Positions 40,242-49,669 of a stretch of DNA of 64,000 nt are shown piece by piece. The stretch is from Micromonospora echinofusca (GTDB taxonomy: Bacteria; Actinomycetota; Actinomycetes; Mycobacteriales; Micromonosporaceae). The notes under the pieces are model-generated. The model did not search any database. It was not told the DNA's origin and was given only the letters and a program-made list of their open reading frames with translations. The stretch lies in contig NZ_LT607733.1 of NCBI RefSeq assembly GCF_900091445.1, positions 4,925,001 to 4,989,000 on the forward strand. Reading direction: 5' to 3'. A program made the translations under genes and the position numbers. Each line of letters begins with the position of its first letter. Positions within the stretch are counted from its first letter, which is position 1.

Positions 40242-41417
40242 TCAGCGGGGCGTGCGGAGGGCGGCGGCGCGGCGGGCGCGGTCGACGGCGGCCGGAAGGG
40301 CGGCGATCAGCGCGTCCACGTCGGCCGCCGTGCTGGTGTGGCCGAGGGTGAAGCGCAGTGAGGAGCGGGCGCGGTCGTCGTCGGCGCCCATGGCGATCAG
40401 CACGTGCGACGGCTGGGCCACCCCGGCGGAGCAGGCGGAACCCGTCGAGCAGGCGATGCCCCGCGCGTCCAGCAGGAGCAGCAGGGCGTCGCCCTCGCAG
40501 CCGGGGAAGGAGAAGTGCGCGTTGCCCGGCAGCCGGTCGGTCGGGTCGCCGTTGAAGACCACCTCGGGCACCGCGTGCCGGACCCGCTCCACCAGGTCGT
40601 CGCGGAGCGCGGCGATGCGGGCCGCGTACTCCTGCTGGCCCTTGACCGCCGCCTCCACGGCGACCGCGAAGGCCACGATGCCGGCGGTGTCGAGGGTGCC
40701 GGAGCGTACGTCCCGTTCCTGGCCGCCGCCGTGCAGCAGCGGGGTGGCCGACACGTCGCGGGCCAGCAGCAGGGCGCCCACCCCGGTGGGCCCGCCGAGC
40801 TTGTGCCCGGTGACGGTCAGCGCGGCGACCCCGGCGGCGGCGAAGTCGACCGGCACCTGCCCGACCGCCTGGATGGCGTCGGTGTGGAACGGCACCCCGT
40901 GCTCGGCGGCGACGGCGGCCAGCTCGGCGACCGGCTGCACGGTGCCGACCTCGTTGTTGGCCCACATCGCGGTCACCACGGCGACCCGGTCGCCGTGCGC
41001 GGCCAGCTCGGCGCGCAGCTCGTCGGGGCTGAGCCGGCCGGTGGCGTCGACGGTGAGCCAGCCCACGCCGGCGTCCTCGTGCTCGACGAGCCAGTCCACC
41101 GCGTCGAGCACGGCGTGGTGCTCGACGGCGCTGGAGACCACCCGGTCACGCCGCGCGTCGGCGGCGCGGCGGGACCAGAAGATGCCCTTCACCGCGAGGT
41201 TGTCGCTCTCGGTGCCGCCGCCGGTGAAGACGACCTCGGAGGGGCGGGCGCCCAGCGCGGCGGCCACCCGTTCCCGCGACTCCTCCACCCGCCGCCGGGC
41301 ACGGCGGCCCGCCGCGTGCAGTGAGGACGCGTTGCCGACCTCGCGGGCGGTGGCGACGTACGCCTCGAGTGCCTCGTCGAGCATCGGAGTGGTCGCCGCG
41401 TGATCCAGGTAAGCCAT
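40242..41417 (-). CDS. iscS: cysteine desulfurase (IscS/NifS type)
   Basis: The 391-residue PLP enzyme has the PLP lysine Lys206 in TGHKLGGP, the catalytic Cys329 in TGSACSAG, and the opening YLDHAATTP typical of the family. It removes sulfur from L-cysteine as a persulfide for Fe-S cluster assembly and for MnmA, encoded downstream. The group I versus II assignment (IscS-like, not SufS-like) is inferred from the active-site loop and the neighbour. Confidence 0.94.
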   Translation of the reverse strand: MAYLDHAATTPMLDEALEAYVATAREVGNASSLHAAGRRARRRVEESRERVAAALGARPSEVVFTGGGTESDNLAVKGIFWSRRAADARRDRVVSSAVEHHAVLDAVDWLVEHEDAGVGWLTVDATGRLSPDELRAELAAHGDRVAVVTAMWANNEVGTVQPVAELAAVAAEHGVPFHTDAIQAVGQVPVDFAAAGVAALTVTGHKLGGPTGVGALLLARDVSATPLLHGGGQERDVRSGTLDTAGIVAFAVAVEAAVKGQQEYAARIAALRDDLVERVRHAVPEVVFNGDPTDRLPGNAHFSFPGCEGDALLLLLDARGIACSTGSACSAGVAQPSHVLIAMGADDDRARSSLRFTLGHTSTAADVDALIAALPAAVDRARRAAALRTPR

Positions 41418-41561
41418 CGCCGTTCAGCCTACGACCGGTTGGTGGCGGCCCGGATGCCGGAGGGCCCCGTGCGAGGGCCACGGATGCCGGCGCCGGGCGG
41501 GGAGGGCGCTCCTCCCCGCCCGACGCCGGGCCTGCCCGGTGCGAGGCCCCGCCGTGTCGCA

Positions 41562-41630
41562 GGCACCGCCGTGCGCCCGGTCGGGCGGGCACCGCCGTGC
41601 GCCCCGGTCAGGCGGGCACCGCCGTGACGA
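41562..41630. repeat. 26-27 bp tandem repeat derived from the sortase 3' end
   Basis: Copies beginning GGCACCGCCGTG occur at 41562, 41588 and 41615. The last copy encodes the final residues and stop of the sortase gene; the other two lie downstream of it (in the sortase sense). This looks like replication-slippage duplication of the gene end. Confidence 0.65.
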
Positions 41631-42273
41631 CGATGTTGTCGCGGTACTTGCGGACCTTCGCGTCGAACGGCCCACCGCAGGTGATCAGGGTCAGCCGCGG
41701 CTTGCCGTCGCGGGCGAAGTACCGGTCCAACGGGATCCGGGTCTTGTCGTACTCCTCCCGGGCGACGACCCGGTACCGCCGGGCCTCCCCGTCGCTGCCG
41801 GTCGCGGTGAGGGTGTCGCCCTCGTCGAGCTCACGCAGGCGGTAGAAGGCGCCCTTGCCCTGCGTGGCGCTGTCCACGTGGCCGGCGACGACCACCGAGC
41901 CGGCGTCGGTCTCCAGGCCCGGCCCGTACCGGTACCAGCCGATCTGGTCGACGCTGGGCGGCACCTCGAACTCGTTGGTGCGCTCGTTGATGCCGACCGC
42001 GTTCACCGTGGCGGTGACGTCGATCGTGGGGATCTCCAGCCGTACCGGCGGGACGACCTTCGTACCGGCCGGCAGTTCCCCCGTGGTGACCGGGACGCTG
42101 GCGGCGTCGCCGGTGGTGACCGACGGGGCCGGCGTGGGGCTGGCCAGGGCCGCCGCCTCGTCGGCGCCGACGTCCTCGGCCGGCCGGGAGCCGCAGGCGA
42201 CGAGGGTCGCGACGGTGAGCGCGGCGACGCCGGCGGCCATGGCCGCCAGCGCCCCGCGGTGGCGCACCGTCAC
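41608..42273 (-). CDS. class E/F-type sortase
   Basis: The 221-residue transpeptidase has an N-terminal hydrophobic segment, a Pro/Thr linker and a sortase beta-barrel with His132 (VVVAGHVDS), Cys199 (LTLITCGG) and Arg211 (KVRKYRDN). Sortases cleave a C-terminal sorting signal and attach the protein to the cell wall. The hydrophobic segment ends in LVAC (residues 24-27), so lipid anchoring is possible in addition to a plain transmembrane anchor. GTG at 42273 overlaps the stop of the DUF4397 gene by 4 nt, making that surface protein the obvious substrate. Class assignment is tentative. Confidence 0.87.
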   Translation of the reverse strand: MTVRHRGALAAMAAGVAALTVATLVACGSRPAEDVGADEAAALASPTPAPSVTTGDAASVPVTTGELPAGTKVVPPVRLEIPTIDVTATVNAVGINERTNEFEVPPSVDQIGWYRYGPGLETDAGSVVVAGHVDSATQGKGAFYRLRELDEGDTLTATGSDGEARRYRVVAREEYDKTRIPLDRYFARDGKPRLTLITCGGPFDAKVRKYRDNIVVTAVPA

Positions 42274-43100
42274 CTGCGACCGGTCCGGGCGGTGGCCACC
42301 CGCGCCCCGCCGCCGATCAGCAGCAGCGCGCCGGCGCCGGTCAGCACGTACCACCAGGTGTCCACGCCGGTGCGGGCCTGGCCGCCGTCGCCGCTGGGCA
42401 CCCCGGCCGGGGCCGAGTGCAGGCCGGTGATGGTCTGCGCCACGACGCCGAGGTTCTTCGCGTCGGCCGAGCCGATCGCGTACACGATCGTCGCGGTGCC
42501 CTCCTTGAGGTCGAGGTCCGCCGGCCCGATCGCCACGGTGTCGGTGCCGGCGAGCACCACGTCGGCCTTGACGGCACCCGCGTCGACGTCGCCCTTGGCC
42601 TCGTTCGGGTTGGTGAGGCCCTCGAAGACCGGGGTGCCGCCGGCGCGCACGTCCACTGCCGGGGCGGCCGCGGTGTGCCGGACGATCAGCCGGGCCTTGC
42701 CGGCGGCGACCTTGCCGGTGTCGTTGACGAACGGCGTGATCTTCGGCTTGCCGGCCGCGTCGAGGTGGGCGGCGATGCTGATGTTCGCGCCGCCCGGCAC
42801 CGCGGCGTCGTCGACGCTGAGGATGGCCTGGGCGATCGGCTCGCCGGGCTTGGTGAGGGCGATGTCGTACGCGCCCTCCTCCAGGTTCAGCGGGCCGGCC
42901 ACGTCGCCGGGCTTGAAGTTGTCCAGCGTCTTCTCGCCGTTGACGTACACGTCGACCGGGGTGTCCGGGATGCCGTGCACGACGGAGACCTTGGACGAGG
43001 CGGCGTACGCGGGGGTGGCGGTGAGGGCGCCGGCTCCGGCGAACGTCAGCGCGGCGACCGCGCCGCCCGCGGCGACCCGACGGAAGTACGAGAGCTGCAT
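42270..43100 (-). CDS. DUF4397 surface protein with sorting-like C-terminus
   Basis: The 276-residue exported protein has a signal peptide (1-33, cleaved after TPAYA), then two DUF4397-type beta domains (about 36-130 and 133-225; VSVVHGIPDTPVDVYV and ARLIVRHTAAAPAVDV are parallel openings), then a Gly/Ser linker, QARTG at 241-245, a hydrophobic span and an Arg-rich tail (ATARTGRR). This resembles a sortase signal, although LPxTG is absent. AGGAGG lies 6 nt upstream of the ATG. It is translationally coupled to the sortase and divergent from the ECF sigma gene. Function unknown; probably cell-wall displayed. Confidence 0.85.
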   Translation of the reverse strand: MQLSYFRRVAAGGAVAALTFAGAGALTATPAYAASSKVSVVHGIPDTPVDVYVNGEKTLDNFKPGDVAGPLNLEEGAYDIALTKPGEPIAQAILSVDDAAVPGGANISIAAHLDAAGKPKITPFVNDTGKVAAGKARLIVRHTAAAPAVDVRAGGTPVFEGLTNPNEAKGDVDAGAVKADVVLAGTDTVAIGPADLDLKEGTATIVYAIGSADAKNLGVVAQTITGLHSAPAGVPSGDGGQARTGVDTWWYVLTGAGALLLIGGGARVATARTGRR

Positions 43101-43152
43101 GTCTGCCTCCTGGTAGTTGGTACTGATTCGTCAGGCCTGGTGTGCAAAACGA

Positions 43153-43181
43153 GTTACGCCCGGCCCACCGTCGCCGGATGC
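43153..43181 (-). promoter_or_regulatory. putative ECF-sigma promoter for DUF4397-sortase
   Basis: On the minus strand, GCATCC (43176-43181), a 17-bp spacer and CGTAAC (43153-43158) end about 52 bp before the DUF4397 start. The layout matches SigK-type ECF promoters (CCATCC-N16/17-CGAA-like). The divergent sigma gene carries the same arrangement. Confidence 0.55.
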
Positions 43182-43215
43182 GCCCGGGAGCAACTTCTTT
43201 TCGTCCGCCTGATCC

Positions 43216-43244
43216 GCATCCGGCGGCCGCCTCCGGAGCGAAGA
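43216..43244 (+). promoter_or_regulatory. putative autoregulatory ECF-sigma promoter
   Basis: GCATCC (43216-43221), a 17-bp spacer and CGAAGA (43239-43244) lie 37 bp before the sigma-factor ATG. The minus 35 element and spacer are the same as in the divergent promoter, suggesting that the sigma factor drives both. Confidence 0.55.
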
Positions 43245-43280
43245 GCTACCGAGACCAGACCGACCGGAAAGGCGGGGGCG

Positions 43281-43934
43281 ATGACTGTGGGAGTTACAGT
43301 CGGGCATGCCCCCTGGAAGGCGAGCCGCCCTGTGACAGCGGCACGGCAGGAGCCGGACCCACCCGAGGACGACCTGGCCGCGCGTTTCCGCGCAGGCGAC
43401 GAACTGGCGCTCCGGCAGGCGTACGACCGGTACGGCCGCGCCGTCCTGCACCTGGCCACCAGCACCCTGGCCAACCGCAGCGACGCCGAGGACGTGACCC
43501 AGACCACCTTCGTCGCCGCCTGGCTGGGGCGGGACACCTTCGACCCCGGCAAGGGCTCGCTGGTCGGCTGGCTGCTCGGCATCGCCCGCCGCAAGGTGAT
43601 CGACCGGCTGCGGGCCTCGGCCCGCGAGACCCGGGTGGTCGAGACGGTCCGGCAACTGCCGGAGCAGGCGCGCACGGGCCCGGATCCGGACACCGTGGTC
43701 GACCGGCTGGTGGTCGCCGACGAGCTGGCCCGACTGCCCGACGACCAGCGGCGCATGCTGGAGTTGGCGTTCTTCGACGACCTCACCCACCAGCAGATAG
43801 CGACGGTGACCGGGGTGCCGCTCGGCACGGTCAAGAGCCACATCCGCCGCGGTATGGCGAGCTTGAAACGCAGATGGGAGGTGGACGGTGCCGCACCTGG
43901 ACCACGACCGGCTGGTCTTCCTGGCGCTCGGTGA
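43281..43934 (+). CDS. ECF RNA polymerase sigma factor, SigK-like
   Basis: The 217-residue protein has sigma region 2 (about 45-110, AYDRYGRAVLHLA to GWLLGIARRKVIDRLR) and region 4 (about 145-200, ELARLPDDQRRMLEL, then GVPLGTVKSHIRRGM). There is no region 3 and no extra C-terminal domain. It directs RNA polymerase to a small regulon. The downstream gene encodes its anti-sigma factor, and the stop codon lies 47 nt inside that gene, so the two are co-translated. ATG at 43281 is used; a GTG 17 codons later is an alternative. The SigK assignment rests on the anti-sigma type and the promoter motif. Confidence 0.88.
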   Translation: MTVGVTVGHAPWKASRPVTAARQEPDPPEDDLAARFRAGDELALRQAYDRYGRAVLHLATSTLANRSDAEDVTQTTFVAAWLGRDTFDPGKGSLVGWLLGIARRKVIDRLRASARETRVVETVRQLPEQARTGPDPDTVVDRLVVADELARLPDDQRRMLELAFFDDLTHQQIATVTGVPLGTVKSHIRRGMASLKRRWEVDGAAPGPRPAGLPGAR

Positions 43935-44685
43935 GACCGAGGCGGACGCCACGGAGACCACCCACCTCGACACCTGCGCGCACTGCCGGGCCGAGATGGA
44001 CACCCTCCAACACGTCGCCGGCCTCGGCGCCGGCACCCAGGGCCTGCACGACCTGCCCGATCCGCCGGAGCACGTCTGGCAGGGCATCGTCGCGGAGATC
44101 CGCGCGGCGGAGGCCCTGCCGGCGCTGCCCGGGCCCCGCGCCGAGCGGTCCGCCGACGAGCGCCCCCCGACCGACCGGCCGGACGACGCCGACGGGGCGG
44201 GCGGCGTGGTCCTCGCCCCGGCCCGCCGGCGGGGCCGGTGGTCACGCTGGGCAACGACCGCCGTGACCGCGACGGCCGCCGCCGTGGTCGGCGTCGTCGG
44301 CACCCTCGTCGCGATCGACGGGACCGGGCCGGCGCCGGAGCCCGCCCCACCGCAGGTGGTGCTGGCCAGCGCGCCCCTGAAGGCGTACGGCGAGACGCCG
44401 CCGGACGCCAACGGCGAGGCCCGGGTGTTCGACAACGGCCGACTGCACCTGCACCTGGCGAATCTCCCGGACGTCCCGGGGTACTACGAGGTGTGGCTCA
44501 TCAACCCGCGGAACATGCAGATGTTCTCGGTCGGTGTGCTCGGCGACGCGACGGACGAGCTGCTGCCGCTGCCACCGAACGTGGACCTTGAGGCATACTC
44601 GGTTGTCGACGTCTCCGCCGAGGCGTACGACAACAACACCGCCCACTCCGGCAAGAGCCTGTTGAGGGGCACCCTGACGGGCTGA
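43888..44685 (+). CDS. RskA-like zinc anti-sigma factor
   Basis: The 265-residue membrane protein has an N-terminal anti-sigma domain with the zinc motif His-x3-Cys-x2-Cys (THLDTCAHC), a single transmembrane helix (about 121-143, [20 protein letters not shown]) and a C-terminal extracytoplasmic RskA_C domain (APLKAYGE... [11 protein letters not shown]). It should hold the sigma factor at the membrane until regulated proteolysis. The GTG start has GGGAGG upstream and lies inside the sigma gene. The stop codon is part of a strong hairpin terminator. Confidence 0.88.
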   Translation: MPHLDHDRLVFLALGETEADATETTHLDTCAHCRAEMDTLQHVAGLGAGTQGLHDLPDPPEHVWQGIVAEIRAAEALPALPGPRAERSADERPPTDRPDDADGAGGVVLAPARRRGRWSRWATTAVTATAAAVVGVVGTLVAIDGTGPAPEPAPPQVVLASAPLKAYGETPPDANGEARVFDNGRLHLHLANLPDVPGYYEVWLINPRNMQMFSVGVLGDATDELLPLPPNVDLEAYSVVDVSAEAYDNNTAHSGKSLLRGTLTG

Positions 44686-44723
44686 TCGGCGGGCCGGCTC
44701 AGCTCCCCGGCCCGCCGATCAGC
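44681..44723. terminator. 17-bp hairpin overlapping the anti-sigma stop codon
   Basis: Perfect arms 44681-44697 and 44707-44723 with a 9-nt loop. The left arm includes the TGA of the anti-sigma gene. It lies between convergent genes (anti-sigma and P-type ATPase). Confidence 0.75.
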
Positions 44724-44815
44724 TCCCATCGCGGCCCGGCCGCCGCCACCTCCGCAGGTCAGCCGAGGCGGCGGCCGGACCCACGCCCGGCCCGCTCGGC
44801 GGCCGGAGCGGAAGA

Positions 44816-47524
44816 TCAGCCGAGGCGGCGGCCGAACCGGCCGAACCGCTTGTCGAGCGCGACGACGGCCGAAGCCACGACGGCTATGCCCAGGATCCGC
44901 AACCACGCCTGCCCGTCGATGGGCGCCGTACGGAACAGGTCGTTCATGACCGGCAGGTAGGTAAGGGCGAGCTGGCCGAGGGCCTGCACGAGCACCCCGG
45001 CGATCAGCCAGCGGTTGCTGAACAGGCCCAGGCGCCACGGCGAGCGGGTCAGGGAGCGGCAGCTGAACAGGTAGAACGCCATGACGGTGACGAAGAGGTT
45101 CACCGCGGCGGTCCGCGCCTGCGCCAGGTCGGCCCCGCCGGAGCGCTCCCACTCGAACAGCCACCAGGCGCCCACCACCAGCAGCGCGGAGACCAGCAGC
45201 ACCCGGACCACCAGCGCGACGGTGAGCAGGGGCTGACCGGGATCGCGGGGCGGCCGGTCCATGATCCCGGGCTCCTTCGGCTCGAAGGCGAGCGTCAGGC
45301 CGAGGAACACCGCCGTGGTCATGTTGATCCAGAGGATCTGGCTCGGCAGGATCGGCAGCGCCGAGCCGAGCACGATCGCGACGAGGATGACCAGCCCCTC
45401 CGCCGCGTTGGTGGGCAGCGTCCAGGTGATGAACTTCGTCAGGTTGGCGAAGACGCCCCGCCCCTCCGAGACGGCCGCCTCGATGGTCGCGAAGTCGTCG
45501 TCGGTGAGCACGACGTCGGCGGCCTCCTTGGCCACCTCGGTGCCGCTGCGGCCCATCGCCACCCCGATGTTGGCCGCGCGCAGCGCGGGGGCGTCGTTGA
45601 CCCCGTCGCCGGTCATCGCGACCACCTGGCCGTCGGCCTGCAACGCCTCCACCAGCCGGAGCTTCTGCTCGGGCGAGACCCGGGCGAACACCGACGCCCC
45701 CCGTACGGCCGCGGGCAGCTCCCCGGCGGGCAGCGCCGCCAGGTCGGCGCCGGTCAGCACGTCGCCCGGACCGGGCTCGGCGCGCAGCAGCCCGATCCGG
45801 CGCGCGATGGCGCTGGCGGTGGCGAGGTGGTCCCCGGTGATCATCTTCACGTCGATCCCGGCGCGGTGGCAGGACGTCACGGCCGCCGCCGCGGCGGCCC
45901 GGGGCGGGTCGAGCATCGCGTGCAGCCCGGTGAAGACCAGCGTGCCGGCCAGTTCCTCCTCGACGAGCCCGTCCGTCGGACCGACCGCCCGCATCGCGGT
46001 GGCGAGCACCCGCAGGCCCTCGCCGGCCAGCTCGTGGGCGGCGGCCAGCACGGCCGGGGCGTCGAGCGGTCCCGTCGAGCCGTCGGGGCGCAGGGCCGAG
46101 CCGGACCATTCGACCACCCGCTCCACCGCCCCTTTGACGAGCACCACCCGCCCGCCCTCGGGACGCTCGTGCAGGGTCGCCATGAACTGCCGCTCCGAGG
46201 TGAACGGGACGGCGGCCACCCGGGGCAGTTCGGCGGCGACCTCGTGCGCGTGCAGCCCCACCTTGGCGCCCGCCACGAGCATCGCGCCCTCGGTGGGGTC
46301 GCCGAGCACGACCCAGCGGCCGTCCTGCTCGTCGAGGCGGGCGTCGTTGCAGCCCACGCCGGCCAGCAGCGACCAGCGCAGCGGGCCCTCCCCCGTCGGG
46401 GCCGGGCCGCCCGCCGGATCCCGGATCTCGCCGGTGGGGACGTAGCCGGTCCCGCCGACCTCGTAGCGGCCCTGCGGGGTCCACAGCACCTGGACGGTCA
46501 TCTGGTTCTCGGTGAGGGTGCCGGTCTTGTCGGTGCAGATCACCGTGGTGCTGCCCAGCGTCTCCACCGCCGGCAGCCGCCGGATCACCGCCCGGCGGCG
46601 GGCCATCCGGGACACGCCGATCGCCAGGGTGATCGTCACGGCGGCGGGCAGCCCCTCCGGGATCGCGCCCACGGCGAGTGCCACGGCGGCGGTGAACGTC
46701 TCCCCGGCGTCCTGCCCCCGCACCAGACCGATGCCGAAGGTCACCGCCGCGAGGAGCAGGATCGCCGCGGTGAGCAGCCGGCTGAACCGGGCGAGCTTCA
46801 CCGTCAGCGGCGTGTCCAGCACCTGCGCGCCGCCGACCAGGCGGTGGATGCGGCCCAGTTCCGTGTCCGCCCCGGTGGCCACCGCGACGCCGACCGCCGT
46901 GCCGCCGGTGAGCAGGGTGCCGGAGTGCAGCAGGTTGCGGCGGTCGGCCACCGGCGCGTCGGCCGGCACCACCAGCTCGTCCTTGCGTACGGGCAGCGAC
47001 TCGCCGGTCAGCGCCGACTCGTCGGCGCGCAGCTCGGCGGCGCGTACGAGCCGCAGGTCGGCGGGGACCTTCTCCCCCGCCTCCACGAGCACCACGTCCC
47101 CGGGGACCACGTCGTCGGACGACACGTGGCGTTGCCGGCCGGCGCGCAGCACCCGGGCCTGCGTACGCACCATCGCCCGCAGCGCGTCGAGGGCCGCCTC
47201 CGCGCGGGACTCCTGGAGGAAGCCGACGACGGCGTTGACGAGCACCACCCCGAAGATCACCGCCGAGTCGACGTACTCGGCGAGCAGCAGGGTGACCACG
47301 CCGGCGGCGACCAGCACGTAGATCAGCGGGTTGTGGAACTGCCGCAGCAGCCGGCGCAGCGCCCCGCCCTCGGCCGCGCTGGGCAGCACGTTGGGCCCGT
47401 ACCGCTCGAGCCGCGCCGCCGCCTCCTCGTCGGTCAGCCCGTGCTCGGTGTCGGTGCCGAGCAGCAGCACGACCTCGTGCACGGCGAGCGCGTGGTGATC
47501 GCCCTCGGGCGTCCTGGCCGGCAT
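44816..47524 (-). CDS. P-type cation-transporting ATPase (P2-type)
   Basis: The 902-residue pump has an N-terminal cation-ATPase domain, an actuator domain (TGES), the phosphorylation motif DKTGTLT (Asp332), a nucleotide domain, the hinge [11 protein letters not shown] and about ten membrane helices. The M4 motif AIPEGLP and the presence of the N- and C-terminal domains place it with P2A/P2-like Ca2+, Mn2+ or Mg2+ pumps, not the heavy-metal P1B type (no CPC). ATG at 47524 has AGGAG 7 nt upstream; an upstream in-frame start at 47587 is less likely. It lies between etfA and the sigma module, convergent with the anti-sigma gene. Confidence 0.92.
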   Translation of the reverse strand: MPARTPEGDHHALAVHEVVLLLGTDTEHGLTDEEAAARLERYGPNVLPSAAEGGALRRLLRQFHNPLIYVLVAAGVVTLLLAEYVDSAVIFGVVLVNAVVGFLQESRAEAALDALRAMVRTQARVLRAGRQRHVSSDDVVPGDVVLVEAGEKVPADLRLVRAAELRADESALTGESLPVRKDELVVPADAPVADRRNLLHSGTLLTGGTAVGVAVATGADTELGRIHRLVGGAQVLDTPLTVKLARFSRLLTAAILLLAAVTFGIGLVRGQDAGETFTAAVALAVGAIPEGLPAAVTITLAIGVSRMARRRAVIRRLPAVETLGSTTVICTDKTGTLTENQMTVQVLWTPQGRYEVGGTGYVPTGEIRDPAGGPAPTGEGPLRWSLLAGVGCNDARLDEQDGRWVVLGDPTEGAMLVAGAKVGLHAHEVAAELPRVAAVPFTSERQFMATLHERPEGGRVVLVKGAVERVVEWSGSALRPDGSTGPLDAPAVLAAAHELAGEGLRVLATAMRAVGPTDGLVEEELAGTLVFTGLHAMLDPPRAAAAAAVTSCHRAGIDVKMITGDHLATASAIARRIGLLRAEPGPGDVLTGADLAALPAGELPAAVRGASVFARVSPEQKLRLVEALQADGQVVAMTGDGVNDAPALRAANIGVAMGRSGTEVAKEAADVVLTDDDFATIEAAVSEGRGVFANLTKFITWTLPTNAAEGLVILVAIVLGSALPILPSQILWINMTTAVFLGLTLAFEPKEPGIMDRPPRDPGQPLLTVALVVRVLLVSALLVVGAWWLFEWERSGGADLAQARTAAVNLFVTVMAFYLFSCRSLTRSPWRLGLFSNRWLIAGVLVQALGQLALTYLPVMNDLFRTAPIDGQAWLRILGIAVVASAVVALDKRFGRFGRRLG

Positions 47525-47645
47525 CGGCACACTCCTGTTCGACACGGGGACGGCCGCGCTGGGGCACTCCGGGTAGAGCGCCTCCATGGTCGCAGGCCGA
47601 CGCGGGACCCCGCGGGTCGTTCCGGGGTGCCGCCTGCGGAAAAAG

Positions 47646-47684
47646 GCGCGGGCCGGGAACCGCGTCGCGGTTCCCGGCCCGCGC
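47646..47684 (-). terminator. intrinsic terminator of the etfBA operon
   Basis: A perfect 18-bp stem (47646-47663 with 47667-47684, loop GTC) is followed on the minus strand by five Ts. This is the clearest factor-independent terminator in the window, and it lies just downstream of the etfA stop. Confidence 0.88.
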
Positions 47685-47700
47685 CCGGACGGGCGTCAGC

Positions 47701-48660
47701 TCACTTGCGCTTGCGGATCTCGTCCGCGGCCTGCGGGACGATCTTGAACAGGTCACCCACCACGCCGAAGTCGGCCAGCTCGAAGATCGGCGCCTCGCCG
47801 TCCTTGTTGACCGCGACGATGGTCTTCGAGGTCTGCATGCCGGCCCGGTGCTGGATGGCGCCGGAGATGCCGAGAGCGACGTAGAGCTGCGGGGAGACCG
47901 TCTTGCCGGTCTGTCCCACCTGGAACTGGTGCGGGTAGTAGCCGGAGTCGACGGCCGCGCGGGACGCGCCCACGGCGCCGCCGAGCAGGTCGGCCAGCTC
48001 CTCGACCAGCTTGAAGTTGTCGGCGTTGCCGACGCCCCGACCACCGGAGACGACCACGCCGGCCTCGGTGAGCTCCGGGCGGGAGCCCTTCTGCTCGGCC
48101 ACCCGGTCGACGACCTTGGCCAGCTTGTCGGTGTCGGCGACCGCGACGGTGAGCTGCTCGACGGCCGGGCTGGCCGCCGCCGGGGTCGGGTTGACCGAGT
48201 TGGGCCGGACGGTGACCAGCGGCAGGCCGCGGGTGACCTTGGACTTGACGATGGCGGAGCCGGCGAAGGCCACCTGGGTGGCGGTGCCGTCGGCGGCCAG
48301 GCCCACCACGTCGGTCAGGATGCCGTTGTCCAGCTTGACGGCCAGCCGGGCGGCGATCTCCTTGCCCTCCTGGGAGGAGGCGAGCAGCACGGCGGCCGGC
48401 TGCACCCGCGAGACCAGCTCGGCCACCACGGTCGCCTTGGGGGCCACCAGGTAGCCGTCGATCTCCTCGCTCTCGGCCGCGTAGATCTTCTCCGCGCCGT
48501 ACTCGCCCAGCTTGGCGCTCAGCGCCTCGGCGGCGCCGGGGCCGCCGAGCACGACCGCGCTCGGGGTGCCCAGCTCGCGGGCGAGGGTGAGCATCTCCAG
48601 GGTGACCTTCTTGACGCCGAATTCCCGGGTGGCTTCGACGACGACGAGAACCTCAGACAT
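47701..48660 (-). CDS. etfA: electron transfer flavoprotein subunit alpha
   Basis: The 319-residue EtfA/FixB has an N-terminal EtfA domain ([18 protein letters not shown]) and the C-terminal FAD-binding domain with VVSGGRGVG and [16 protein letters not shown] [12 protein letters not shown], contacts typical of the alpha subunit. With EtfB it carries electrons from acyl-CoA and other flavin dehydrogenases to the respiratory chain. It follows etfB by 11 bp. ATG at 48660; five codons of open frame upstream are unsupported. Confidence 0.95.
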   Translation of the reverse strand: MSEVLVVVEATREFGVKKVTLEMLTLARELGTPSAVVLGGPGAAEALSAKLGEYGAEKIYAAESEEIDGYLVAPKATVVAELVSRVQPAAVLLASSQEGKEIAARLAVKLDNGILTDVVGLAADGTATQVAFAGSAIVKSKVTRGLPLVTVRPNSVNPTPAAASPAVEQLTVAVADTDKLAKVVDRVAEQKGSRPELTEAGVVVSGGRGVGNADNFKLVEELADLLGGAVGASRAAVDSGYYPHQFQVGQTGKTVSPQLYVALGISGAIQHRAGMQTSKTIVAVNKDGEAPIFELADFGVVGDLFKIVPQAADEIRKRK

Positions 48661-48671
48661 GTCCAGACCTC

Positions 48672-49451
48672 TCACACGAACTTCTCGGTGGCGAGGAACT
48701 CGACCAGCTTCACGCCGCCGTCGCCCTCGTCGGTGATCTTCGCGCCGCCGGAGCGCGGCGGACGCTTGCTGTGCTCCAGCACGGCGCTGGTCGCGCCCTC
48801 GAAGCCCACCTCGGCCGGGGCGACCCCGAGGTCACCCAGGGAGAGCGTCTGCACCGGCTTCTTCTTGGCGGCCATGATGCCCTTGAAGGACGGGTAGCGC
48901 GGCTCGTTGATGGTGTCCCAGACGGAGACCACGGCGGGGGTGGTGGCGGTGACCACCTCGTAGCCCTCCTCGGTCTGCCGCTCGACGGTCAGGGTGGAGC
49001 CGTCGACCGTGAGCTTGCGGGCGCCGGTGAGCGCCGCGACGCCCAGCCGCTCGGCGAGCATGTGCGGCATGACCTGCACCCGGCCGTCGGTCGACTCGCT
49101 GCCGCAGAGCACCAGATCGGCGTTGAGCTGACCGAGGGCGGCGGCGAGCACCTTCGAGGTGGCCACGGCGCAGGAGCCGTGCAGGGCGTCGTCCACGACG
49201 TGCACGGCCTTGTCCGGGCCCATGGAGAGCGCCTTGCGGATCGACTCGGTCGCCCGGTCCGGACCCATGGTCAGGACGGTCACCTCGCCCCCGTGGGCCT
49301 CCTTGATCTTCAACGCCTCCTCGATGGCGTACTCGTCCATCTCGTTGATGACGTTGTTCGCCGAACCGCGGTCGACGGTGTTGTCGTCACTGCGCAGGTT
49401 GCGGTCCGCGCCCGAATCGGGCACCTGCTTGACGAGTACGACGATGTTCAT
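48672..49451 (-). CDS. etfB: electron transfer flavoprotein subunit beta
   Basis: The 259-residue EtfB/FixA opens with MNIVVLVKQVPDS and contains the AMP-binding and signature region (EAHGGEVTVLTMGP, LCGSESTDGRVQVMPHMLAE). It forms the heterodimer with EtfA. The ATG at 49451 is preceded by GGAGGGTCG. The upstream 220 bp before the next gene should hold the operon promoter; a TAACAT minus 10-like hexamer occurs on the minus strand at 49568-49573. Confidence 0.95.
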   Translation of the reverse strand: MNIVVLVKQVPDSGADRNLRSDDNTVDRGSANNVINEMDEYAIEEALKIKEAHGGEVTVLTMGPDRATESIRKALSMGPDKAVHVVDDALHGSCAVATSKVLAAALGQLNADLVLCGSESTDGRVQVMPHMLAERLGVAALTGARKLTVDGSTLTVERQTEEGYEVVTATTPAVVSVWDTINEPRYPSFKGIMAAKKKPVQTLSLGDLGVAPAEVGFEGATSAVLEHSKRPPRSGGAKITDEGDGGVKLVEFLATEKFV

Positions 49452-49669
49452 CGCGCTTCGACGACCCTCCTGTTGGTGTTGCGATCGCTCGCCCGGTCTG
49501 GGGCGCAGCCTCGCGCTTCCGTTGACGCCGGTCAACCGCGCGGTGCTGTGCAGTTGCCCACGGCGCAATGTTACCTGCCAGTAGCATCCGGCTCCGGCGC
49601 CCTCAGGGTGACACAGCTCACCGGCGGCCATGCGGGCGGGTAATCTGACGAATCGGGAGGTGTCACGAA

